This document shows, piece after piece, positions 8,546-14,428 of a stretch of 14,428 nt of DNA. The stretch spans positions 1 through 14,428 of the forward strand of contig CAMAHZ010000013.1 in the NCBI GenBank assembly GCA_945834965.1, written 5' to 3'. Position numbers and translations under genes: made by a program. Numbering within the stretch: position 1 is the first letter of the stretch; every line of letters begins with the position of its first letter. Source of the DNA: an uncultured Clostridia bacterium (GTDB lineage Bacteria; Bacillota; Clostridia; Christensenellales; Borkfalkiaceae). The notes beneath the pieces are model-generated. The model saw only the letters and a list, made by a program, of their open reading frames with translations, made no database searches and had not been told where the DNA came from.

Positions 8546-8575
8546 TTGTAAACTCAAAAAGAAAACGCGTATTAT
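8546..8575 (+). promoter_or_regulatory. Possible promoter of the spoVT operon
   Basis: TTGTAA at 8546-8551 and TATTAT at 8570-8575 are 18 bases apart and would start transcription near 8582, about 20 bases before the spoVT start codon. The match is moderate. In Bacillus subtilis spoVT is read by the forespore sigma-G; I do not see a convincing sigma-G box here. Confidence 0.4.
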
Positions 8576-8589
8576 TTTTATGCGTTTTC
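8561..8589. repeat. Inverted repeat over the spoVT promoter (possible operator)
   Basis: GAAAACGC at 8561-8568 and GCGTTTTC at 8582-8589 form an 8-bp perfect inverted repeat with a 13-base A/T-rich centre containing the proposed -10 element. No T-run follows the right arm, so it is not a typical terminator. Its position, just before a gene for a DNA-binding regulator known to act on its own expression in Bacillus, makes an autoregulatory operator plausible, but this is inference. Confidence 0.45.
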
Positions 8590-8602
8590 CCAAACTGATT
8601 GT

Positions 8603-9148
8603 ATGAAAGCAACAGGAATTGTAAGAAGAATCGACGAACTCGGCAGGGTAGTAATTCCTAAGGAAATAAGGTCTACTCTGCGCTTAAAGTCAGGCGACCC
8701 GCTTGAAATTTTTACCGAGCGTGACGAGCTTATGCTTAAAAAATATTCGCCGATTGCTTCACTTGAAAAGTTTTCGGAAGGTACGGCAAAGAGCCTTTCT
8801 GATTTGTCGGGGCATCTTGCAATAGTTTGCGACACGGACGAAGTGTTACACGCATCCGGCAGCGGCAGAAGGGAAGTTGCGGGTAAAGCCATCTCGCAGA
8901 AGATGGATAAGTTAATGCAGGATAGGCGCAGTTATATCGCCAATCTGTCCGAAGGCGGAGATATTGTACCTATTTGCGAAGATACTCAAAACGATATCAC
9001 GGCAGAAATTATCGTGCCTATCGTTGCCGGCGGCGATTGTCTTGGCGCGGTTGCGCTCGTCTCCTGCGAGCAGGGTGCAAAAATCGAACCTGCCGCCTGC
9101 AAGCTTGCTCAGCTTTCCGCTACCATATTAGCGGCTCAATTCGAGTGA
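8603..9148 (+). CDS. spoVT: Stage V sporulation protein T (AbrB-family regulator)
   Basis: A 181-residue transcription regulator, almost the same length as Bacillus SpoVT (178). Residues 1-50 form an AbrB swapped-hairpin DNA-binding domain with the hallmark KATGIVRRIDELGRVVIPKE (2-21), then IRSTLRL and GDPLEIF, ending in KKYSPI as in SpoVT. Residues 56-181 form the GAF-like sensor domain that distinguishes SpoVT from short AbrB proteins. In sporulating Bacillota it forms a tetramer that tunes forespore (sigma-G) genes and hence spore coat, cortex and germination properties. The start is fixed by the conserved N-terminus even though no Shine-Dalgarno sequence is visible upstream. The TGA stop overlaps the GTG start of the following flippase gene, so the two are translationally coupled. 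The upstream inverted repeat suggests self-control. Its presence argues for a spore-forming lineage but does not prove it. Confidence 0.92.
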   Translation: MKATGIVRRIDELGRVVIPKEIRSTLRLKSGDPLEIFTERDELMLKKYSPIASLEKFSEGTAKSLSDLSGHLAIVCDTDEVLHASGSGRREVAGKAISQKMDKLMQDRRSYIANLSEGGDIVPICEDTQNDITAEIIVPIVAGGDCLGAVALVSCEQGAKIEPAACKLAQLSATILAAQFE

Positions 9149-10524
9149 AAAAGCAGGGCTATATAAAGGGTGCTTTAATAATTTCGGCAGGCGGACTCAT
9201 ATCCAAACTGCTCGGCGCAATATACCGTATACCCCTTGTCGCCTATCTCGGCGGCGAGGGTATGGGCATTTACCAACTCGTCTATCCGCTGTACTGCATA
9301 CTTTTAACGGTATCTGCAAGCGGCATACCTACGGGCATTGCAAGGCTAATCTCTTCGGGCGGTCAACAGGGAGTCGAGCGTAAAGCCTTCTATCTATACG
9401 GCGGTATAGGCTTAATCGGCTCTTTAATAATGTTTGCGCTGTCCGTTCCGCTTGCCGCGGCTCAAGGCGAAACGGGCGTTGCGCTATGCTGTAAGCTCTT
9501 GTCTCCGTCCGTCTTTTTCGTCGCCGTAATTTCCGTCGTGCGCGGCTACTTTCAGGGCAAGTCGAATATGTATCCTACAGCCTTTACCGAAGTTTTGGAA
9601 CAGCTCGTCAAAGTAACGGTAGGTATTTTGCTTGCAAGGCAGTTTAAGGGCAATGCGCTTTACGCAACAGCGGCGGCGGTGTTCGCCGTTACGGTAAGCG
9701 AAATAGTTTCCTGCATCTACGCCGTAGTAATCTACTTGACGGGTCAAAGGGCGCATAAACCGCTGTTTAAGGTCAAAACCCCGACTGTAAATAAGCTTTT
9801 GGCGTATACCGTACCGCTCACCTTTTCGGCAATAGCCCTGCCCGTAGGTCAGCTTTTAGAGAGTATCGCCGTCGTCAACGTTTTAAGAAAGAGCGCCGAA
9901 AACGCCACCGCGCTATACGGAATTTTTTCGGGCTGTGCGATTACGCTTATAAATCTGCCTGTGTCCGTAACCTACGGCTTAGCGGCGGCAAGCGTTCCGC
10001 AAATATCCCCCCTTGCGGCAAAGGGCGATATCAAAGGCGCGATAAAAAAGGTGAAAAAGTCGCTTTTGTATACGGCTTTAATCTCGTTGCCGTTTGCAAT
10101 AGGTTTGTATCTTTTCGCACCGCTTGCGGTAAGGCTGTTTTTCCCGTCTTTACAGGCGGCGGAAAAGGTACTTTTAATTAAGCTCGTCCGCATAATGAGC
10201 GTAAACGCCGTAACGTCGTCTCTCGTTCAAACGTCGTCGGCGTGCATAACGTCTTTGGGTAAACCCGTGTGGGGAATGGTCACGCAGTGGACGTGCGCCG
10301 CACTTCGCGTTCTGCTCTCTTCGGCGTTAGTCGCCTTTACGCCCCTATCAATTACGGGTGCCGCCGTTTCGGCAAACGTATGCTATTTTGTTGCGATAAT
10401 CTTAAATTTGTGTTATATTACTGCCGTAAGTAAATCAAACGATGGTAACTCAAATGTCAATAACGTTAATAGGTTTAGGTACTCAAGAAGGCGACTTAAC
10501 GCTTTCAGCAAAGGCGGCGCTTGA
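9145..10524 (+). CDS. SpoVB/YabM-type polysaccharide or lipid-linked sugar flippase (MOP superfamily)
   Basis: A 459-residue integral membrane protein when started at GTG 9145, which overlaps the spoVT stop. The open frame extends upstream to 8974, but those residues are antiparallel-frame translation of spoVT and are very basic, unlike a membrane protein. Residues 2-30 (KKQGYIKGALIISAGGLISK…YRIPL) and GMGIYQLVYPLY are the usual beginning of the SpoVB/YabM family. I count about 12 hydrophobic segments, against about 14 and 510-530 residues in Bacillus SpoVB and YabM, so the C-terminal part appears shortened. The family moves lipid-linked cell-wall or spore-cortex precursors across the cytoplasmic membrane. 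The order spoVT-flippase-mazG matches spoVT-yabM-yabN of Bacillus, which favours a YabM orthologue. The last 28 residues (polar, Asn/Arg rich) are encoded in DNA shared with the next gene. The exact substrate is unknown. Confidence 0.82.
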   Translation: MKKQGYIKGALIISAGGLISKLLGAIYRIPLVAYLGGEGMGIYQLVYPLYCILLTVSASGIPTGIARLISSGGQQGVERKAFYLYGGIGLIGSLIMFALSVPLAAAQGETGVALCCKLLSPSVFFVAVISVVRGYFQGKSNMYPTAFTEVLEQLVKVTVGILLARQFKGNALYATAAAVFAVTVSEIVSCIYAVVIYLTGQRAHKPLFKVKTPTVNKLLAYTVPLTFSAIALPVGQLLESIAVVNVLRKSAENATALYGIFSGCAITLINLPVSVTYGLAAASVPQISPLAAKGDIKGAIKKVKKSLLYTALISLPFAIGLYLFAPLAVRLFFPSLQAAEKVLLIKLVRIMSVNAVTSSLVQTSSACITSLGKPVWGMVTQWTCAALRVLLSSALVAFTPLSITGAAVSANVCYFVAIILNLCYITAVSKSNDGNSNVNNVNRFRYSRRRLNAFSKGGA

Positions 10525-11869
10525 TTGTGCCGATAAGATTATCGCCCGTACCAAAGAGTGTGCAGGCTTTGCCGCATTAAGCACATACGAAGTTGAAACG
10601 CTCGACGGCGTTTACGAGCGTTCGCGCAATTTCGATACGCTAAACAAAAACCTTGCAAAAGCCGTTATGGACGCGGCTAAAGGGCATAGCGTGTGCTATT
10701 GCGTAGACGGGGCGGTAAGCGAAGATACCGCCTGCAAAATTATACTTAAAAAGCAAAAGGGGGTAGCCGTATGCGAAGGCGTATCCCGTATTTCGCATAT
10801 AAAAAATCTTGCAAATCTCAGTTGCGGTCAAATCACTTCTCTATCCGCCTACGAAGTGCGCTCGCTTAAAAGCTGCCGCGCCGCCGTCGTGTACGATATA
10901 GACGATTTTTACGCCGCAACCGAAGTTAAATTAGTTTTATCCGACCTTTTCGGCGAAGAAAGAGAATGTATCTTTATCAAGGGCAATACGAAAAAGGTTA
11001 TGCCCGTATACGAGATAGACAGGCAGAAGGAATACGACTTAACGTGCGCCGTTGCGATAGAAGAAGACGAGTTTTTGAAAAAAGACCGCTACGACTTTGC
11101 CGACCTTGTGCATTTGGTAGAGCTGTTGCGCGCCCCCGGCGGTTGCCCTTGGGACAGGGTGCAGACCTGTGAGAGTATCAAGTCCAACGTCGTTGAAGAA
11201 GCGTACGAGCTTGAAGACGCCATAGAGCGCAAGGACGACGACGGCATTTTGGAAGAGACGGGCGATATTCTTTTGCAGGCGGCATTCCATTCGGTGTTAA
11301 AGCAGGAAGAAGGGGTGTTTAATGCTAACGACGCCATAACGGGCAACGTTAAAAAACTCATTTTCAGGCACTCTCACATATTCGGAAAGGATAAAGCCGC
11401 AAACGAGACGGAAGCTTTAGGCGTATGGGATAAGAACAAGCTTAAAGAAAAACATATGACGACTTTTGGCGAAAGCGTAGCGGCTGTACCCAACAAAATG
11501 CCCGCCTGTATGCGTGCGCAAAAGGTGGGTAAAAGGGCAGGAAAAAGCGGTATGGATTTTCTATCCCCCGTGTCTGCTTCGGAAAAGATTTGGGAAGAAG
11601 TCAAAGAGCTCGTTGCGGCAATGCAGGCGGAAGATAACGCCGCGGTGTTCGACGAAGCCGGCGACGTGCTGTTTGCCGCTGTAAATACCTGCCGCCTTGC
11701 AGGGGTAGATTGCGAAGAAGCCTTGCGCTCTGCAACCGACAAGTTCGTAAAACGCTTCGTCGAGTGCGAAAGGCTTATTATAGCCGACGGCAAAAACATT
11801 ACCGATTTAGACGGGTTGACCCTTGATTATTACTGGGTAAAGGCAAAAGATGCATTTAAAAAGAATTAA
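10442..11869 (+). CDS. mazG: YabN-type fusion: degenerate tetrapyrrole-methylase domain plus MazG nucleoside triphosphate pyrophosphohydrolase
   Basis: A 475-residue two-domain protein. Residues 6-200 resemble the SAM-dependent tetrapyrrole methylase fold (ITLIGLG, GDLT), but the family's GxP-type SAM loop is replaced by VDGAVSED at 88-95. Residues 215-475 hold two MazG domains: the first has CPWDRVQT at 235-242, EEAYEL at 252-257 and EETGD at 271-275; the second has WEEVKEL at 384-390 and DEAGD at 404-408. These acidic motifs bind Mg2+ and hydrolyse (d)NTPs to NMP plus pyrophosphate, a house-cleaning activity against aberrant nucleotides and (p)ppGpp build-up. The YabN arrangement and the position after spoVT and the flippase match Bacillus. 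The start overlaps the flippase gene by 83 bases; ATG 10454 (giving MSITLIGLG) is an equally good start and shortens the overlap to 71. No clear Shine-Dalgarno sequence is present for either. It overlaps the next gene by 20 bases. Confidence 0.9.
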   Translation: MVTQMSITLIGLGTQEGDLTLSAKAALDCADKIIARTKECAGFAALSTYEVETLDGVYERSRNFDTLNKNLAKAVMDAAKGHSVCYCVDGAVSEDTACKIILKKQKGVAVCEGVSRISHIKNLANLSCGQITSLSAYEVRSLKSCRAAVVYDIDDFYAATEVKLVLSDLFGEERECIFIKGNTKKVMPVYEIDRQKEYDLTCAVAIEEDEFLKKDRYDFADLVHLVELLRAPGGCPWDRVQTCESIKSNVVEEAYELEDAIERKDDDGILEETGDILLQAAFHSVLKQEEGVFNANDAITGNVKKLIFRHSHIFGKDKAANETEALGVWDKNKLKEKHMTTFGESVAAVPNKMPACMRAQKVGKRAGKSGMDFLSPVSASEKIWEEVKELVAAMQAEDNAAVFDEAGDVLFAAVNTCRLAGVDCEEALRSATDKFVKRFVECERLIIADGKNITDLDGLTLDYYWVKAKDAFKKN

Positions 11870-12797
11870 TATAGGCGGTGTTGAAACGCCCAACAACGTA
11901 TTCGTTGCGCCCCTTGCAGGGTACACGAATTCGCCCTTCAGGGTGCTGTGTCAATCGCTTGGCGCAGGGCTTACCTATACCGAAATGGTGTCGGCAAAGG
12001 GGCTTTGTTACGGAAGCGAAAACACTTCCGAATTACTTAAGATGACCGACGGCTACAGCGGAATTAAAGCCGTCCAGCTCTTCGGCAGCGAACCCGATTT
12101 TATGCGCCGTGCCGCAACCGATAGAGAGATAGAGCCGTTTGACCTTATTGATATCAATATGGGCTGTCCCGTTCCCAAAATTTTCAAAAACGGCGAAGGG
12201 AGTGCGTTGCTTGCGGATATAAAAAAGGCGCAAAGCCTTGTTAAGGCGGCAAAGGCAAGTAAAAAGGCGGTCACGGTTAAATTCCGTATAGGCTTAACCG
12301 AAGAAAAGCTTGTCACCCGCGATTTTGCCGTTGCAATGGAAGACGCAGGCGCAGATTTGATTACCGTTCACGGCAGAACGAGAGATAAAATCTATTCAGG
12401 CGACGTAAATTATGAACAAATTGCTAAGGCAAAGGCGGCGGTAAAAATACCCGTAATCGCCAACGGCGGCGTGTTCAGTCGGCAGGACGCGGACAGACTC
12501 TTAAACGAGACGGGCGCAGACGGCGTAATGCTTGCAAGGGGTGTGCTGTACAACCCTTTCTTAATTGCGGAATTAACGAATACCCCCGTTGCGGATAAAA
12601 AACGGCTTATACTTAAGCAGATTGACGACTGCTATGATAACTACGATTATCGTTACAGTACGGTAACTCTGCGCAAAATGCTTGCAATGTACTTAAAAGG
12701 CGCGCATAACGCAACCAAGCTAAGAACTTCGCTAATCGCCTGCACTTCAAGAGAGCAGATTGTAGATTTGCTCTTTTCCGACGACTATACAATTTAA
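11850..12797 (+). CDS. dusB: tRNA-dihydrouridine synthase (DusB-like)
   Basis: A 315-residue FMN-dependent TIM-barrel enzyme that reduces uridines to dihydrouridine in the D-loop of tRNAs with NADPH. The conserved motifs are in order: VAPLAGYTNSPFR at 19-31, VQLFGSEP at 75-82, INMGCPVPKI at 102-111 with the catalytic Cys at 106, VTVKFRIG at 141-148, ITVHGRTRDKIYSG at 171-184 with the FMN/substrate His at 174, and IPVIANGGV plus GVMLARG for phosphate binding at 200-208 and 225-231. Length is normal for DusB (about 320-330). The start ATG lies inside the end of mazG (20-base overlap) with an AAAGGC-like ribosome site just upstream, so it is the fourth gene of the spoVT operon. In Bacillus the orthologue lies elsewhere, near the folate genes, so this placement is a lineage feature. 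A strong terminator follows. Confidence 0.92.
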   Translation: MHLKRINIGGVETPNNVFVAPLAGYTNSPFRVLCQSLGAGLTYTEMVSAKGLCYGSENTSELLKMTDGYSGIKAVQLFGSEPDFMRRAATDREIEPFDLIDINMGCPVPKIFKNGEGSALLADIKKAQSLVKAAKASKKAVTVKFRIGLTEEKLVTRDFAVAMEDAGADLITVHGRTRDKIYSGDVNYEQIAKAKAAVKIPVIANGGVFSRQDADRLLNETGADGVMLARGVLYNPFLIAELTNTPVADKKRLILKQIDDCYDNYDYRYSTVTLRKMLAMYLKGAHNATKLRTSLIACTSREQIVDLLFSDDYTI

Positions 12798-12803
12798 AAA
12801 GCA

Positions 12804-12852
12804 CAAAAAAATCCCCGTACGACTTCAAGCGTACGGGGTTATACTTTTTTTA
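12804..12852. terminator. Bidirectional terminator between the dus and pyk genes
   Basis: A 9-bp perfect stem (CCCCGTACG at 12813-12821 with CGTACGGGG at 12830-12838, 8-base loop) is flanked by an A-run on the left (12804-12811) and a T-run on the right (12845-12852). It can stop transcripts from both convergent sides: the + strand spoVT operon and the minus strand pyruvate kinase gene. Confidence 0.88.
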
Positions 12853-12854
12853 AG

Positions 12855-14273
12855 TTAAATCGTCTCTACGTTTACAAGGTTAGAGTTGCCGCTCTTACCG
12901 TTGGGAGTTCCGCCCGTCAACACGATTTTGTCGCCCTTTTTAACCAAGCCGGAATCGATTGCCGCACGCTTAGCGTAGTGGAAGAGTACGTCAACCGAAT
13001 AAAACTCTTCGCTCATAACGGGTAACACGCCCCAGCTTAAGCCAAGCTTTCTAAACGCCTTTTCGTTGGTCGTCATACCGATAATGTCAATCATAGGTCT
13101 GAAACGGGAAACCGTCCTTGCAGTGCCGCCCGTTCTCGTACATACGACTATAACCTTTGCGCCTATGTCGTGCGCAAGGGTGCAAGCCGAGTGGGAAAGA
13201 GCAGACGCCGAAGAGCTTATGTGGAACTTGCTGTCTTCAATATATGCGATATATTCGGTATTCTTTTCAGCTTCGCAGGCAATTTTGGACATAGCCTTAA
13301 CAGCTTCAACGGGGTATGCACCTGCCGCCGTCTCGCCCGAGAGCATAATTGCGGAAGAGCCGTCGAACACGGCGTTTGCGACGTCGGAAATTTCTGCTCT
13401 TGTGGGGCGGGGGTTCTTAATCATAGATTCCAACATTTCGGTTGCGGTTATAGAACGCTTGCCCATTATACGGCACTTATTTATAATCGTCTTTTGAATT
13501 GCAGGCAATTCTTCAAAGGGAACTTCAACGCCCAAGTCGCCGCGTGCAACCATTATGCCGTTACTTACTTCGATAATGCTGTCAATGTTGTTTACGCCTG
13601 CCCTGCTTTCAATCTTAGCAATAAGCTCTATATCGTCGTTCACGTCGCCGCATTCTCTCAAGTAATTTCTAACGTCTATTAAATCTTGAGCTTTAGATAC
13701 GAACGAGCAAGCGATAAAGTCAACGCCCTGCTCAACGCCGAACTTCAAATCTGCCTTATCCTGTTCGGAAAGGTATTCCATTTCAAGCTCTTTATCGGGG
13801 AAGAACATAGATTTTCTGTTAGATAATTCGCCGCCGACTAATATTTTGCATATAACGTTGGGTTTTTCAACCTTAACAACTTCGAAAATGATAAGACCGT
13901 TGTTGAGTAAAATCTTATCGCCGGGGAGCATCTGTTCGCAAAGTCCTTTAAAGGAAACGGAAACTTTAGTCTTGTCGCCTTCGACTTCGTCCGTAGTAAA
14001 GGTAAAGGTGTCGCCTTCTTTTAAATTGACCTTGCCCTTTGCAAAGGTCTTAATTCTGAATTCAGGGCCTTTAGTGTCCAAGAGAATGGGGATGGGTGCA
14101 TTTTTGGCTTCTCTCACTTTTTTAATTGTCTCAATCTTCTTCAAATGCTCTTCGTGCGTTCCGTGTGAAAAGTTAAGTCTCGCCACGTTCATTCCTGCGT
14201 CTATCAATTTAGATAAAACTTCTTCGCTGTCGCTTGCAGGGCCGATTGTGCAAATAATTTTAGTTTTCTTCAT
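12855..14273 (-). CDS. pyk: Pyruvate kinase (short form)
   Basis: A 472-residue glycolytic enzyme converting phosphoenolpyruvate and ADP to pyruvate and ATP. Visible signatures are KIICTIGPAS at 5-14, MNVARLNFSHG at 28-38 (Arg32, Asn34, Ser36 bind substrate and K+), LLDTKGPEFR at 64-73, AKIES at 219-223 with the catalytic Lys at 220, MVARGDLGVE at 241-250 with metal-binding Asp246, ITATEMLESM at 275-284 and the allosteric-domain segment VVCTRTGGTAR at 376-386. It lacks the extra C-terminal PEP-utiliser domain found in Bacillus Pyk (about 585 residues). The usual TATQML reads TATEML here, a small variation. An AAGAGG ribosome site lies 8 bases before the ATG. It is transcribed toward the spoVT operon and appears to be a single-gene unit ending at the shared terminator. 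Confidence 0.97.
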   Translation of the reverse strand: MKKTKIICTIGPASDSEEVLSKLIDAGMNVARLNFSHGTHEEHLKKIETIKKVREAKNAPIPILLDTKGPEFRIKTFAKGKVNLKEGDTFTFTTDEVEGDKTKVSVSFKGLCEQMLPGDKILLNNGLIIFEVVKVEKPNVICKILVGGELSNRKSMFFPDKELEMEYLSEQDKADLKFGVEQGVDFIACSFVSKAQDLIDVRNYLRECGDVNDDIELIAKIESRAGVNNIDSIIEVSNGIMVARGDLGVEVPFEELPAIQKTIINKCRIMGKRSITATEMLESMIKNPRPTRAEISDVANAVFDGSSAIMLSGETAAGAYPVEAVKAMSKIACEAEKNTEYIAYIEDSKFHISSSASALSHSACTLAHDIGAKVIVVCTRTGGTARTVSRFRPMIDIIGMTTNEKAFRKLGLSWGVLPVMSEEFYSVDVLFHYAKRAAIDSGLVKKGDKIVLTGGTPNGKSGNSNLVNVETI

Positions 14274-14319
14274 ATATTGTACCTCTTAGGAAAATTTCGT
14301 ATAGGAATTTCTTTCTATT

Positions 14320-14348
14320 ATTGTAAAATAAATCGCAATAAAAATCAA
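14320..14348 (-). promoter_or_regulatory. Proximal pyk promoter
   Basis: On the minus strand, TTGATT (14348-14343) and TACAAT (14325-14320) are separated by 17 bases. Transcription would start near 14313, leaving a leader of about 40 bases with no obvious structure before the pyk ribosome site. Confidence 0.55.
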
Positions 14349-14354
14349 TAAATA

Positions 14355-14384
14355 ATTATAAAATAGTTTTGCAAAAACTTGTAA
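14355..14384 (-). promoter_or_regulatory. Distal pyk promoter candidate
   Basis: On the minus strand, TTACAA (14384-14379) and a consensus TATAAT (14360-14355) are 18 bases apart. This would give a second, tandem start about 35 bases upstream of the proximal promoter. The area is very A/T rich, so chance matches are possible. Confidence 0.4.
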
Positions 14385-14428
14385 AAGATGATAAACTTAT
14401 GTTATCCGAGTCGGTTATACGGTTGCGG

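Noticed and set aside
1..8602. Genomic-island boundary repeats, integrase or insertion sequence around the helicase pair
   Set aside because: No recombinase gene, no terminal inverted repeats and no second copy of the guaA 3' end were found by eye.
8974..9144. Upstream extension of the flippase reading frame by 57 residues
   Set aside because: It lies entirely inside spoVT in another frame, is strongly basic and hydrophilic, and the family-like N-terminus begins exactly at GTG 9145, which overlaps the spoVT stop.
11374..11799. Antisense open frame of 141 residues opposite mazG
   Set aside because: Ser/Ala-rich shadow of the MazG coding frame with no start signals or family resemblance.
13170..13682. 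Long open frame on the + strand opposite pyk (170 residues, Cys/His rich)
   Set aside because: It is the antisense of a highly conserved pyruvate kinase gene, has no ribosome site and no recognisable motif; its composition reflects pyk codon use.
14388..14428. Possible start of a divergent + strand gene at the window end (ATG at 14388 or 14399)
   Set aside because: Only 10-13 codons remain before the window ends, neither frame is recognisable, and there is no good ribosome site; it may equally be intergenic.
1..14428. CRISPR array, tRNA or rRNA genes, riboswitch
   Set aside because: No regularly spaced repeats, no cloverleaf-like or rRNA-like sequence, and the intergenic regions are short and explained by promoters and terminators.

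Overview
The window looks like chromosomal DNA from a low-to-moderate GC member of the Bacillota, most likely an uncultured or spore-forming Clostridia. The reasons are a SpoVT-type AbrB regulator, a SpoVB/YabM-type flippase followed by a YabN-type MazG protein (the spoVT-yabM-yabN order known from Bacillus), a HelD-like helicase, a short (472 aa) pyruvate kinase, and AT-rich sigma-A-like promoters. I see no tRNA, rRNA, CRISPR array, insertion sequence, integrase or phage gene. Genus cannot be fixed from the sequence alone.

Layout. Bases 1-55 are the last codons of guaA (GMP synthase), closed by a hairpin terminator at 90-123. Next come two large helicase genes on the + strand, each with its own promoter and terminator. 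The first (243-2630) is a HelD-like superfamily 1A helicase of the kind that recycles RNA polymerase. The second (2851-8475) encodes a 1874-residue protein with an N-terminal transglutaminase-like region, DUF4011, a split superfamily 1B helicase, a Vsr-like (MTES_1575) nuclease fold and a DUF3320-type tail. This is the architecture of the single-gene anti-phage system called Hhe. It is the best candidate for an unusual system here, because the enzymatic residues expected in both the transglutaminase-like and the nuclease-like domains appear to be substituted.

From 8603 to 12797 lies a tightly packed, translationally overlapping + strand operon: spoVT (sporulation regulator), a SpoVB/YabM-like lipid-linked-sugar flippase, yabN/mazG (nucleotide pyrophosphohydrolase with a degenerate tetrapyrrole-methylase domain) and a tRNA-dihydrouridine synthase. 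A bidirectional terminator (12804-12852) separates it from the convergent pyruvate kinase gene (12855-14273, minus strand), which has two plausible promoters upstream.

How it fits together: the flanks (guaA; the spoVT operon; pyk) are housekeeping genes, while the helD-hhe pair between guaA and spoVT looks like accessory or variable content. No mobile-element boundary is visible. All functions are assigned from recognisable motifs read by eye; no database search was run.
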